Shown piece after piece: positions 1 through 8,349 of a DNA stretch of 64,000 nt. The stretch covers positions 250,143 to 314,142 of the forward strand of contig NZ_FODZ01000004.1 of NCBI RefSeq assembly GCF_900110505.1, read 5' to 3'. Made by a program: the position numbers and the translations under genes. Within the stretch, counting starts at the first letter, position 1. The number at the start of each line of letters is the position of its first letter. Source of the DNA: Luteibacter sp. UNC138MFCol5.1 (GTDB lineage: Bacteria > Pseudomonadota > Gammaproteobacteria > Xanthomonadales > Rhodanobacteraceae). Below the pieces are notes generated by a model, which worked only from the letters and a program-made list of their open reading frames with translations, did no database searches and was not told the origin of the DNA.

Positions 1-142
1 GGCCGGGTCCGCTCCCACCTGGCTGGCCAGGCGATGCCGCCGTGGGAGCGCACCTGGGCGCGACAGCCTTTCGCGCCGGTCCCTAATCTGGCGCGCCAGC
101 CTGGGCACTGGGGCGAAAGGCTGTCGCGGCCGGGTCCGCTCC
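1..142. repeat. REP-like palindromic element
   Basis: This non-coding stretch holds 15-base inverted arms at 60-74 and 113-127, followed by the 20-base unit GTCGCGGCCGGGTCCGCTCC at 123-142. The window also begins with a partial copy of that unit (1-17). The identical unit recurs in an inverted pair at 8251-8338. Dispersed palindromes of this type between genes are typical of REP/BIME elements in GC-rich gammaproteobacteria. No transposase for them is visible here. Confidence 0.7.
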
Positions 143-165
143 AACAGGTGTGGTGACGGTGTGGA

Positions 166-438
166 CTACCGCCGGCGGGAGAGGGTGGTGGTGCAGAGCG
201 CGACGATGAGCGCCGCGAGGGTCAGGATGCCCACCCAGTAGATCGCGCCGAGCGCGGCGCCTTCGCCAATGATCGCGAGGACGAAGGAGATGGCTAGCGC
301 GAGCCACCCGGCGGCCTTCGCGAGCCACGTCGAACGACGCGATAGCGATTTCCCCACGACATCGCGCTGGTGCCGCGCCATCCCGAGGCAGAGCGCGGCG
401 AAACCCGCGATGGCGACGAGCGCGCACGCGGCGATCAC
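166..438 (-). CDS. DUF3325 family membrane protein (iron uptake unit)
   Basis: A small inner-membrane protein of about 90 residues, made almost entirely of three hydrophobic helices, with an RHQRD stretch after the first helix as in DUF3325 proteins. I chose the GTG at 438 because it overlaps the stop of the PepSY gene (GTGA), so translation is probably coupled. The longer reading from 504 would add a non-hydrophobic extension lying wholly inside the upstream gene. In other proteobacteria DUF3325, PepSY and DUF3649 genes travel together with ferric-siderophore receptors. The precise role of this subunit is unknown. It is the last gene of the three-gene unit 2278-166. Confidence 0.75.
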   Translation of the reverse strand: MIAACALVAIAGFAALCLGMARHQRDVVGKSLSRRSTWLAKAAGWLALAISFVLAIIGEGAALGAIYWVGILTLAALIVALCTTTLSRRR

Positions 439-1988
439 GCGGTCGCATCCCGTGCGGTGCGCGAGGTGCGCGGAAGGGCGATCGGACGTCGATCCGCCTT
501 CCACGCCGCGAAAGCGAACAGCGCCGCCGCGACGAGCATGCAGGCGTCGAATCCCGCGAACACGAGGTCGCCGTCACGAAGGCTGGGAACGAGGCCGCGT
601 TGGGTGGTCACCGCGTCGACGACGGGTACGGCGAGGTAGGCCACCGCGACGAGGCCGAGCGACTCCACCCATGCGCGCCGTGGCGGACGCAGGAAGACGT
701 AGAGGAGGAGCGCGCCCCAGCCGAGGAATAGGGCATCGCACTCCGCCGCGGCGCGCGCGACCATGCCCGACGGAAGAAGCCGGTTGGCGAGGAAGTAGAC
801 GGCGATGCCGAACGGCAGGCCCGAGATCGTCGCGATGTTCAGGCGCTCGACGAGGCGGAACCCGAAGTGCGGGCGTAACGGGTCGGGCAGGCGCTGGCGG
901 CGCTTCGCAGTCCACAGCACGAGGCCCGTGGCGACCATCGCGCAACCGCTCAGTCCCGCGAGGAAATAGAGCCAACGAAGCGCGGCAGGCGCGAAGCGGC
1001 CCGCATGCAGTCCGACCATCACGCTCTCGGTCTGCGCGGCGGCGCCCCTGGCCGGAGGCGGCACGTGCATTTTCCCGGTCGTGCCATCGAAGGAGAGCGT
1101 CTCGCCACGCGTGCCGATCGCGGCACCGGTATCGCGCGTGATCTTCACGACCGAGTGGGCATCGCCCGGAAGCGCGATCGAGATGTACCCGGGCTCGGCG
1201 CCATGCCAGCGCTCGCGGGCTTGGCGGATCATGTCGGCGATGGGAGCGACCGGCGCGGGCCGACCCGAGCGCGTCGGTGACGTGTCCGCGCCGAACCGGT
1301 CGCGGGCGTAATCGACGGGTCGCTCGTACGCCGCCGCGACGCCCCATGGCATGTACTGGGACATGAGCGTCACGAGCCCCGTGTACGTGATCATGAAATG
1401 GAACGGCAACGCGAGCACCGCGCTGAGGTTGTGCGCGTCGAGCCACGAGCGCTGTCCCTTGCCGAAGCGCAGCGTGAAGAAGTCGGCGAAGATCTTCTTG
1501 TGCGTGATGACGCCGCTGACGATCGCCACCAGCATGAACATCGCCGCGAGGCCGACGGCCCAGCGGCCCCAGAGCACCGGCACGTAGTGCAGGTCGAAAT
1601 GCAGGCGATACAGCAGCCACCCTCCCGTGGTGTCGCGCGCATCGATTTTGCGGCCCTGGCCGTCGACCATGAACGCGTGGTCGCGCCACTGACGGAAGGT
1701 TTCGCCTTTCTCCTTCCAGTAGGCCATCGCGGCGACGGAGCGATCTCCCGGCAGCTGGATCGTCCACGTTTCCGCGCCCTGCGCATGCGCCTGCAGGTAG
1801 GCCATGGCGCCTTCCGCCGAGGCGACCGGATGCCGTTCGCCCCGGATCTCCGGCTGCATCCAGCGCGTGATCTCGTCCTGGAAATACGCCGCGGTGCCCG
1901 TGACGAAGACGGCGAAGAGAAGCCAGCCCAACAGCAGGCCCACCCACGTGTGCAGCCAGGCCATCGACTGGCGGAGGCTTTCCTTCAT
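435..1988 (-). CDS. PepSY-associated TM protein, putative ferric-siderophore reductase
   Basis: A 517-residue inner-membrane protein. The N-terminal helix (MAWLHTWVGLLLGWLLF) begins a PepSY_TM domain. Further helices lie near residues 140-165 and 185-210, periplasmic PepSY-like regions lie between helices, and a cluster of helices fills the last 170 residues. Conserved histidines sit in the membrane segments (HTWVG, THKK, HNLSA, PFHF), as expected for haem-binding cytochrome-like reductases. Family members such as FpvG of Pseudomonas release iron from siderophores by reduction in the periplasm. The ATG at 1988 overlaps the upstream stop by four bases and the end overlaps the downstream GTG, so all three genes are coupled. 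No siderophore receptor or sigma/anti-sigma pair is adjacent. Confidence 0.82.
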   Translation of the reverse strand: MKESLRQSMAWLHTWVGLLLGWLLFAVFVTGTAAYFQDEITRWMQPEIRGERHPVASAEGAMAYLQAHAQGAETWTIQLPGDRSVAAMAYWKEKGETFRQWRDHAFMVDGQGRKIDARDTTGGWLLYRLHFDLHYVPVLWGRWAVGLAAMFMLVAIVSGVITHKKIFADFFTLRFGKGQRSWLDAHNLSAVLALPFHFMITYTGLVTLMSQYMPWGVAAAYERPVDYARDRFGADTSPTRSGRPAPVAPIADMIRQARERWHGAEPGYISIALPGDAHSVVKITRDTGAAIGTRGETLSFDGTTGKMHVPPPARGAAAQTESVMVGLHAGRFAPAALRWLYFLAGLSGCAMVATGLVLWTAKRRQRLPDPLRPHFGFRLVERLNIATISGLPFGIAVYFLANRLLPSGMVARAAAECDALFLGWGALLLYVFLRPPRRAWVESLGLVAVAYLAVPVVDAVTTQRGLVPSLRDGDLVFAGFDACMLVAAALFAFAAWKADRRPIALPRTSRTARDATA

Positions 1989-2278
1989 ACGGCACCGCCG
2001 TGCATCGACAGGTATAACGCGGCGGCGGGCGGAACGCAGAGGGCGGCGAGCCAGAGCCATGCCCGCGTCGCGGTCGAGACGGCGAAGGCCATGATCGCCA
2101 CGCCCGCGTAGATGGCGAACGAGGCGAGCGTACCGGTCATGACCGCCTCGACACGCGGCATGGGCAGCCAGCGCGCCATCGTGGCGGCGGCGAGCGCGGC
2201 GGCGACGTACCCGCCCAGCGAGGCGACGACGGTGCGCGATGCGACGTTTGCCGCGGAGGCGATCCGCGATGGGTGCAT
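1985..2278 (-). CDS. DUF3649 family membrane protein
   Basis: A 97-residue protein with three hydrophobic helices, starting MHPSRIASAANVASRTVVASLGGY. DUF3649 proteins share the pattern of a short basic N-terminus, then R-x-x-A-x-x-x-G-Y and small hydrophobic helices. They are found beside PepSY iron reductases. I preferred the ATG at 2278; an upstream GTG at 2287 is possible. It is the first gene of the DUF3649-PepSY-DUF3325 unit. Its stop overlaps the PepSY start (ATGA), so the three proteins probably form one complex. No clear Fur box was found by eye in front of it. Confidence 0.72.
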   Translation of the reverse strand: MHPSRIASAANVASRTVVASLGGYVAAALAAATMARWLPMPRVEAVMTGTLASFAIYAGVAIMAFAVSTATRAWLWLAALCVPPAAALYLSMHGGAV

Positions 2279-2508
2279 GGTCGTCACGACGGACGGCGAA
2301 GGCGATGGAAGCGATGCATGGAATCAGCCCGGGGAGTCGACGGCGAGCGCGGCGTCCGCGCGCGAAAGGGCCGACGTGGCTTGCGAGGGGCTGGCTGGTC
2401 GAGCGGCGAAAGTCTACACGAGTTGGCGCCACGGCGTGACCGGATCCGCTGCGCATGCCCCGCGTGGTGTACGCTTCGCGCCCGGCATCCGACGCGGATC
2501 ATCCACGC

Positions 2509-3048
2509 ATGGCTCTCAAATCCACGGTGTTCAAGGTCGAACTGCAGGTCAGCGACATGGACCGCCATTACTACCAGACCCATGCCCTCACCATCGCGCG
2601 GCATCCTTCCGAGACCGACGAGCGGATGATGGCCCGGGTGCTCGCGTTCGCGCTGAATGCGGACGATGCGCTGGCGTTCGGCAAAGGCCTCAGCGCCGAC
2701 GACGAGCCCGATCTGTGGAAGAAGGATCTCACCGGCGAGGTCGACCTCTGGATCGAACTTGGCCAGCCCGACGAGGCGGACATCCGCCGGGCGGCGGGTC
2801 GCGCGCGGCGCGTGATCGTCTACACGTACAGCGGCCGCGGCGCCGAGGTCTGGTGGAAGAAGCTCGGCCCGGCCGTGGCGCGGACGCGGAACGTGTCGGT
2901 GATCGACATCGACACCGCCACCGTGCAGGCGCTTGCCGCGCTCACGGAACGCACCATGCAGATGCAGTTCATCGTCCAGGATGGACACGCCCAGGCCATC
3001 GTCGGTGAATCGATGATTCCGGTGGAACTGAGCGTTCTGGCCGATTAG
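2509..3048 (+). CDS. yaeQ: YaeQ family protein
   Basis: A 179-residue cytoplasmic protein of the YaeQ family. It carries the hallmark N-terminus (MALKSTVFKVELQVSDMDRHYY), the H-P-S-E-T-D-E-R-M-M-x-R stretch, the GEVDLWIELG core and the VYTY segment. These are the conserved parts of the PD-(D/E)XK-like fold found in this family. YaeQ was first reported as a multicopy suppressor of an rfaH haemolysin defect; its biochemical role is not settled. The ATG at 2509 matches the usual family start; an in-frame upstream ATG at 2455 would add an atypical extension. It is divergent from the iron reductase unit. Confidence 0.9.
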   Translation: MALKSTVFKVELQVSDMDRHYYQTHALTIARHPSETDERMMARVLAFALNADDALAFGKGLSADDEPDLWKKDLTGEVDLWIELGQPDEADIRRAAGRARRVIVYTYSGRGAEVWWKKLGPAVARTRNVSVIDIDTATVQALAALTERTMQMQFIVQDGHAQAIVGESMIPVELSVLAD

Positions 3049-3231
3049 ACGGCCAGTCGCGGTGCGACACCGCGACGAAAGGCGCGCGTTCCTGCAAGAC
3101 GCTGCGTGTCGCCCGTTCCGATACTCCGCGTTGGCGCCGCCCGGCCAGGGAAGAGCGGGCACCTCGAACCAGGACTCCCGAGTGATCGAGCGACCCTCGC
3201 CACCGTGGCAGGGTCACGGAGGGGTTTTGCC

Positions 3232-4557
3232 ATGTCTTCTGCGATGTCGATCTCGTTACGGCGCCCATGGATCACGGCGGTTCTCGCCGCTGCCGTCGCC
3301 TTCGTCCCTGGGCCCGCGGCGCATGCCGCCACGTCCACCGGTAGCCCGGCGGCGGATCCAGCCGGGAATTCCGGCGACACGTCGATCCGTCCGTTCCCCA
3401 AATACCACGCCAGCGACGAGCAGCTGGCCGACCTGAAGCGGCGCATCGCCGCCACGCGCTGGCCGTCGAAGGAACTGGTCGACGACGCGACGCAGGGCGT
3501 GCAGCTGGCGACGATGAAGAAGCTCGCCGATTACTGGCAGCACGACTACGACTGGCGGAAGGTGGAGGCGCGCCTGAACGCGCTGCCGCAGTTCGTGACC
3601 ACGATCGACGGCGTCGACATCCACTTCATCCACCTGAAGTCGAAGAACAAGAACGCGCTGCCGATCATCATCACGCATGGATGGCCCGGCTCGGTCATCG
3701 AGCAGATGAAGATCGCCGAGCCGCTGGCCAATCCGACCGCCCACGGCGGCAAGGCATCCGATGCGTTCGACGTCGTCATCCCGTCGCTGCCCGGCTACGG
3801 ATTCTCCGGCAAGCCCGAAGCGGTGGGCTGGGATCCGCAGCACATCGCCCGGGCCTGGACCACGCTGATGACGCGGCTGGGCTACAAGAAGTTCGTCGCG
3901 GCCGGTGGCGACTGGGGCGACGCCGTGACCGAGCAGATGGCGGTGCAGGCGCCTCCGGGACTGCTGGCGATCAACAGCAACATGTCGGCGACGATTCCCG
4001 ACGACATCGCCAAGCTGCTCGCCGCGGGGGCGCCCGCGCCCGCGGGGCTCGGTCCGGAAGAGCAGCTCGCCTATGCGCAGCTGGACGACTTCTACAAACA
4101 CGGCCTGGGCTACGCGCAGGAAATGACGAACCGGCCGCAGACGTTGTACGCGCTCGAGGATTCGCCGATCGGTCTGGCGGCGTGGATGCTCGACCACGAC
4201 ATCCGCAGCTACAAGATGATCGTGCGCGTGTTCGACGGGCAGACGGAGGGCCTGTCGCGCGACGACATCCTCGACAACGTCACGCTCTACTGGCTCACCG
4301 AAACCGCCGTATCGTCGGCGCGGTTGTATTGGGAAAACAAGCTCAACTTCTTCGAGCCGAAGCACATCACCATCCCGGTCGCGGTCAGCGTGTTCCCCGA
4401 CGAGATCTACGCGGCACCCGAGAGCTGGGCGAGGAAAGCCTTCCCCAACCTGATCCACTACAACCGCCTGCCGAAAGGCGGTCATTTCGCCGCGTGGGAG
4501 CAGCCGGCGTTCTATGTGACGGAAATCCGCGACTCCTTCCGCGGAGTGCGCAAGTAG
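3232..4557 (+). CDS. Exported epoxide hydrolase (alpha/beta hydrolase, EHN domain)
   Basis: A 441-residue alpha/beta hydrolase with a signal peptide (residues 1-30, ending AAHA). An epoxide hydrolase N-terminal (EHN) domain follows (about 48-155, with the characteristic RIAATRWPSKELVDD and W-R-K-V-E-A-R-L-N), then the hydrolase core. Visible catalytic elements are the oxyanion motif HGWPGS, the nucleophile aspartate in GGDWGD, and the terminal histidine in KGGHFAAWE. Such enzymes open epoxides to diols; the substrate is not predictable. The ATG at 3232 has a GGAGGGG ribosome site just upstream. Stand-alone gene, convergent with the DUF924 gene. Confidence 0.87.
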   Translation: MSSAMSISLRRPWITAVLAAAVAFVPGPAAHAATSTGSPAADPAGNSGDTSIRPFPKYHASDEQLADLKRRIAATRWPSKELVDDATQGVQLATMKKLADYWQHDYDWRKVEARLNALPQFVTTIDGVDIHFIHLKSKNKNALPIIITHGWPGSVIEQMKIAEPLANPTAHGGKASDAFDVVIPSLPGYGFSGKPEAVGWDPQHIARAWTTLMTRLGYKKFVAAGGDWGDAVTEQMAVQAPPGLLAINSNMSATIPDDIAKLLAAGAPAPAGLGPEEQLAYAQLDDFYKHGLGYAQEMTNRPQTLYALEDSPIGLAAWMLDHDIRSYKMIVRVFDGQTEGLSRDDILDNVTLYWLTETAVSSARLYWENKLNFFEPKHITIPVAVSVFPDEIYAAPESWARKAFPNLIHYNRLPKGGHFAAWEQPAFYVTEIRDSFRGVRK

Positions 4558-4565
4558 CGATCAGC

Positions 4566-4598
4566 GCGGGATGGGCGGCCGACCGCCACTCATCCCGC
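4566..4598. terminator. Hairpin between convergent genes
   Basis: GCGGGATG (4566-4573) pairs with CATCCCGC (4591-4598), and inner GGCGG pairs with CCGCC, giving a long GC-rich hairpin between the epoxide hydrolase and DUF924 stops. There is no strong T run; a bidirectional terminator is likely but inferred. Confidence 0.5.
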
Positions 4599-5156
4599 GA
4601 AACCGCCTTCGTCGAGGAACGTCTGCTCCTCGGGGGTCGTGGCTCGCCCGAGCTGGCGATTGCGGTGCGGAAAGCGGCCGAAGCGGACGATCACGTCGCG
4701 GTGCGTCCGCGCGTAGGTCAGGTACGAGCCGCCAAGTGCTTCGAACAATCGCATCGAGGTGTCCTGGTCGGCCAGGTCTTCCGAGTGCTCGAACGGCAGG
4801 TAGCAGAACGCGCGCATGTCGTGGTCGAGTTCGCGGTCGAGGCCCTTGTCGAGCATGTGCCTGGCGACGAAGCGGGCGAGGGGATCGGTCGCGTACATGT
4901 GCGCGGTGCCGCGGAACGCGTTGCGCGGAAACTGGTCGAGAAGCAGCAGCAGCGCGAGGCAGCCGTCGGCGGTGTCGAGCCACGCGTCGAGTTCCCGGCG
5001 TGCGGCCGCCAGGTGCGCGCCCATGAAGTGCTCGCGGAATGAGCGGTCGAATGTCGGATCGCTGGTGAACCAGCTGTCGTAGCCGGCGTCGCGCCAGAAG
5101 CGCACGACGCGTTCGGCGGTTTCAGGGACGCGGCGTGTCGCGGCGATGTCGTTCAT
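4590..5156 (-). CDS. DUF924 family protein
   Basis: A 188-residue soluble protein of the DUF924 family. It has the expected landmarks in order: V-V-R-F-W (residues about 17-21), FDRSFREHF, LLLLDQFPRNAFRGTAHMYATDPLA, the LPFEHSEDLADQ stretch and the closing F-G-R-F-P-H-R-N. The family adopts an all-helical TPR-like fold and has no assigned reaction. The DQFPRN motif is close to invariant in the family. The start is the first ATG. It stands alone on the minus strand, convergent with the epoxide hydrolase gene. Confidence 0.85.
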   Translation of the reverse strand: MNDIAATRRVPETAERVVRFWRDAGYDSWFTSDPTFDRSFREHFMGAHLAAARRELDAWLDTADGCLALLLLLDQFPRNAFRGTAHMYATDPLARFVARHMLDKGLDRELDHDMRAFCYLPFEHSEDLADQDTSMRLFEALGGSYLTYARTHRDVIVRFGRFPHRNRQLGRATTPEEQTFLDEGGFAG

Positions 5157-5248
5157 CCGGGCGGCTCCAGCAAATCCCGGATGATAGCCCGCGCGCTGGT
5201 CGCCGGTCAGGCGTGAGCTACCTCAGGCGCTCATGTCCGGTGGCCCGG

Positions 5249-5569
5249 TCAGGTGCCATCCGGATGCGCGTCGAGCCACGACATGGCGAACACGTCGAGC
5301 GTCGTCTTCGGCGGAACGACGAGATCGTTGGCCTCGATGAAGCGCCGGGCGGCGAGTATGAACGCCTGCTTCGCGCGAGCCGATGCCTGCCTCGCCGCGG
5401 CTTGCTGTTGGCGAAGACGCACGATCTGCGCCGACGGCTGCCCGGGCTTCGCGAACTTCTGGTAGCGGCGCAGTTCGTCGGCGACGACGGCGGTATCGCG
5501 AGCCGCCTGCTCGACGGCTTCCCGGGCGAGACGCAGCGAGGCGAGGAGGGTGGTCGCCGGATCCGTCAT
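5249..5569 (-). CDS. Hypothetical helical protein downstream of MOSC gene
   Basis: A 106-residue, mostly helical soluble protein with no signal peptide. Residues 10-85 are rich in Ala, Arg and Gln and could form a coiled coil (VRLRQQQAAARQASARAKQAF). I do not recognise the family. The ATG at 5569 overlaps the stop of the MOSC gene (ATGA), so it is translationally coupled to it. An open frame continues upstream but lies inside the MOSC gene. Confidence 0.55.
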   Translation of the reverse strand: MTDPATTLLASLRLAREAVEQAARDTAVVADELRRYQKFAKPGQPSAQIVRLRQQQAAARQASARAKQAFILAARRFIEANDLVVPPKTTLDVFAMSWLDAHPDGT

Positions 5570-6270
5570 GCCTGCGACGCGTCCTTGCCCGTGAGCCGCT
5601 TCGACCAGTCTTCGACGCTCTTCGACTCCAGGCGTCGGCGCGCGTGGCGCCGCCAGCTTTCGGCCAGCGTGGGCAGTTCGGCCATCGCGGACAGCGCGTC
5701 GTAGTCGAGGCGGTCGATGTAGAAGATCCTCCAGATACGCTCGATGGTCCACGCGGGGGTGACCCGGTCGATCCGCTCGAGGCGATCGCCCGGGGACACA
5801 TCGCCTTCCTCCAGCACCCGGTAGTACCAGCCGGTGCGCCCCGACTGCTGGAGCCGCAGCGCCATGTCCCGCGTGTCGAAGCGCAGGTTGAGCTTCCAGC
5901 AGGGCTGGCGTCCCTGGCTCACCTGCAGCACGGCGGAGCCGAGACGGAAGACGTCGCCCACGGCGACACCCGTCTCGACCAAGCCCTGCGTCGACAGGTT
6001 CTCGCCGAACGCGCCCGGTTCGTCGAGCACCGGCCTTGCCGGTAACTCGGCACGCCAGGCGGCATAGTGATCGAACGGGTAGTGGTGAATCGCCTTTTCC
6101 GGTCCGCCGTGCACTTTCAGGTCGGCCTGCGCATCGGTGGCAAGGCCTGTGGTGGTGACCCGCACCACGTCGTGCACGGGACGCTTGTGCATAGCGCTGA
6201 CCGCGCCGGCATCGCCCAGCGCGGCCACCGGCCCGGTCATCACGTACCCGATGGGGTAGGCGTCATTCAT
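5566..6270 (-). CDS. MOSC domain-containing protein
   Basis: A 234-residue protein of the YiiM-like MOSC family (molybdenum cofactor sulfurase C-terminal domain). Visible landmarks are KVHGGPEKAIHHYP (the conserved H-G-G-x-x-K-A motif), GAFGENLSTQGL (G-x-x-G-E-N) and the Q-G-R-Q-P-C-W-K motif with the conserved cysteine thought to hold sulfur or the cofactor. YiiM of E. coli takes part in Moco-dependent reduction of N-hydroxylated compounds; a similar detoxifying role is inferred. The ATG at 6270 is preferred because GGAAAG precedes it; an in-frame ATG at 6282 is possible. It is coupled to the small downstream gene. Confidence 0.87.
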   Translation of the reverse strand: MNDAYPIGYVMTGPVAALGDAGAVSAMHKRPVHDVVRVTTTGLATDAQADLKVHGGPEKAIHHYPFDHYAAWRAELPARPVLDEPGAFGENLSTQGLVETGVAVGDVFRLGSAVLQVSQGRQPCWKLNLRFDTRDMALRLQQSGRTGWYYRVLEEGDVSPGDRLERIDRVTPAWTIERIWRIFYIDRLDYDALSAMAELPTLAESWRRHARRRLESKSVEDWSKRLTGKDASQA

Positions 6271-6526
6271 GCTGCTTTCCATACCACGCTATTCGTCGAC
6301 GTCCATTGTGCCTTTCCGACGGTGCCCGGGCGAGGAGCGAAGCGCGTCTCGGATCGCGGCCTGGGAGCGGTTTCGCCAATCGCCTGCTCCTGCCCGCGTT
6401 CGCCGCGGCGATGACGGAAGCGCGTACCGCCGCGCCGACAAAAAGCTACCCCCCAAACGACCCATGACGTGAAGCGGCGGGCTGGGTACGGTTCCGGTCT
6501 TCCACCTCGATGATGGCCGCCGTTCC

Positions 6527-8239
6527 ATGCAAAAGACCCTGATGCTCGGTGTCAGCCTCGCGCTGACCACCGTGGCCTGCTCGCCGACGCAGCCGCCGGC
6601 CCCGCCGCCGCTCACCGACTACACCCGCAACTCGGGAGCGGCGCGCGCACCGGAACAGCTGGCGGTGACCTTCGAGCACGCCGACCTGGGCATCCGTGTC
6701 GATCCGGTCCGTCACTGGATCGAGGGCGATGCCAGGCTGACGTTCCTCGCCACGGCGCCGCTGCGACGTGTCGTGCTGGATCTCGACCGGAACCTGCCCA
6801 TCGATACCGTCGAGGTCGACGGCAAGGCGCTGCCGCGCCGGGCGTTCCGCAATCCGGAGGGCCGCCTGCAGATCGACCTGCCGTCGCCATTGGCCGCGGG
6901 AGCTCGCACGACCGTGCGCGTCGTTTACCACGGAAGCCCGCACACCGCGGTCCGTGCGCCGTGGGACGGCGGCTTCGTCTGGTCGAAGGCGCCCGACGGC
7001 AAGCCGTGGGTCGCCACGGCCGTCGAGGGCGAAGGCTGCGATCTCTTCTGGCCGTGCATCGACCATCCGATGGGACGTCCGAAGCTGGTCGACGAGCACA
7101 TCACCGTGCCGGCACCGCTCGTCGCGGTGGGGAACGGCGTGGCGAGGGGCATGGACGAAGTCGACGGGTGGCGCACTTACCACTGGCAGAGCCACGACGT
7201 GAGCACCTATGGCGTCGCGCTGAACATCGGGCCTTACCGGGAACTCTCCGGCTCGTACGCGAGCCGGTTCGGCAACACGATTCCGACGCATTACTGGTAT
7301 GTCGACGACGAGGCGCAGGCCAGGGCGCTCTTCGCGGAATTCCCGCCGATGCTCGATTTCCTCGAAAGGGCGGTCGGACCTTATCCGTTCGCCGGCGAGA
7401 AGATGGGTGTCGCGGAAACGCCGTTCAAAGGCATGGAGCACCAGACCATCAACGCGTATGGCAACCAGTACGCGAAGAACCCGTACGGCTACGACGACCT
7501 GCTCCAGCATGAACTGGCGCACGAGTGGTTCGGCAACCAGATGACGAACGCGAACTGGGACGACATGTGGTTGCACGAGGCGTTCGCGACCTACATGCAG
7601 CCGCTGTACGCGGAATCCATCGGCGGTCGGCAGGCGTACTTCGCCAGCCTCATGCAGTTGCGCAGCCGCGTCGCCAACAAGCACCCCATCGTCTCCGGCC
7701 AGCCGCGCCGGGAAGAGGACGTGTACGACGACGAGCGCGGCCCAGGGCAGGACATCTACGACAAGGGCGCGCTGATGCTCCACACGCTGCGTACCGTGAT
7801 CGGCGACGACGCGTTCTACCGCTCGCTGCGTCTGCTGGTGTACGGAACGGAGCATCCGGAACCGGGCAACTTCTCGCCGCGCTACGGCACCACGGACGAG
7901 TTCGTCGGCATCGTCGACCGGACGAGCGGCAGGGACATGCGCTGGTTCTTCGACGTCTACTTGCGCCAGGCCGCGTTGCCCGAGCTGAAGGTCGCGCGCA
8001 CCGGCCAGACGTTGCACCTGACGTGGTCGGTTCCGGGGAACGGGCCGTTCCCGATGCCGGTCGATGTGCGCGTGGGCGACCGCGTGGTGACGCTGCCGAT
8101 GAACGACGGCAGCGGCGACGTCACGTTGCCCGAGGGCGCCGGTTACACGATCGACCCGGATTCGAAGCTGCTGCGTCGCGATGCTGGTATTGAAGCGTTC
8201 CGCGCGTATATCGAGAAACGGAAGCCCAGGAAAACCTGA
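6527..8239 (+). CDS. M1 family zinc metallopeptidase, lipoprotein
   Basis: A 570-residue aminopeptidase-N-like protein. The N-terminus has a short hydrophobic stretch ending LTTVACS, a lipobox, so it is probably a membrane-anchored lipoprotein. The M1 landmarks are present: the substrate-binding motif as GMEHQT (a known variant of GAMEN), the zinc site HELAHEW at about residues 328-334, and the second zinc ligand in W-L-H-E-A-F-A about 18 residues later. A YDKGALMLHTLR segment carries the expected tyrosine. It probably trims peptides in the periplasm. It stands alone, followed by a REP-like repeat. Confidence 0.9.
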   Translation: MQKTLMLGVSLALTTVACSPTQPPAPPPLTDYTRNSGAARAPEQLAVTFEHADLGIRVDPVRHWIEGDARLTFLATAPLRRVVLDLDRNLPIDTVEVDGKALPRRAFRNPEGRLQIDLPSPLAAGARTTVRVVYHGSPHTAVRAPWDGGFVWSKAPDGKPWVATAVEGEGCDLFWPCIDHPMGRPKLVDEHITVPAPLVAVGNGVARGMDEVDGWRTYHWQSHDVSTYGVALNIGPYRELSGSYASRFGNTIPTHYWYVDDEAQARALFAEFPPMLDFLERAVGPYPFAGEKMGVAETPFKGMEHQTINAYGNQYAKNPYGYDDLLQHELAHEWFGNQMTNANWDDMWLHEAFATYMQPLYAESIGGRQAYFASLMQLRSRVANKHPIVSGQPRREEDVYDDERGPGQDIYDKGALMLHTLRTVIGDDAFYRSLRLLVYGTEHPEPGNFSPRYGTTDEFVGIVDRTSGRDMRWFFDVYLRQAALPELKVARTGQTLHLTWSVPGNGPFPMPVDVRVGDRVVTLPMNDGSGDVTLPEGAGYTIDPDSKLLRRDAGIEAFRAYIEKRKPRKT

Positions 8240-8250
8240 CCGATCCTGTT

Positions 8251-8338
8251 GGAGCGGACCCGGCCGCGACGGCTTTTCGCCCCGGTGCGACAGGTCCTGC
8301 GGCTCATCGCGAAGAGCTGTCGCGGCCGGGTCCGCTCC
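8251..8338. repeat. REP-like inverted pair
   Basis: Two perfect 20-base inverted arms, at 8251-8270 and 8319-8338, lie between the convergent peptidase and monooxygenase genes. The unit is identical to the one at 123-142. A pair of inverted REP units with a short spacer looks like a REPIN/BIME and may also act as a bidirectional terminator. Confidence 0.75.
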
Positions 8339-8349
8339 CACACCGCAGG

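Noticed and set aside
6527-8239. GMEH instead of GMEN/GAMEN as a broken peptidase
   Set aside because: GMEHQT is a recurrent variant among M1 peptidases, and the zinc site is intact.
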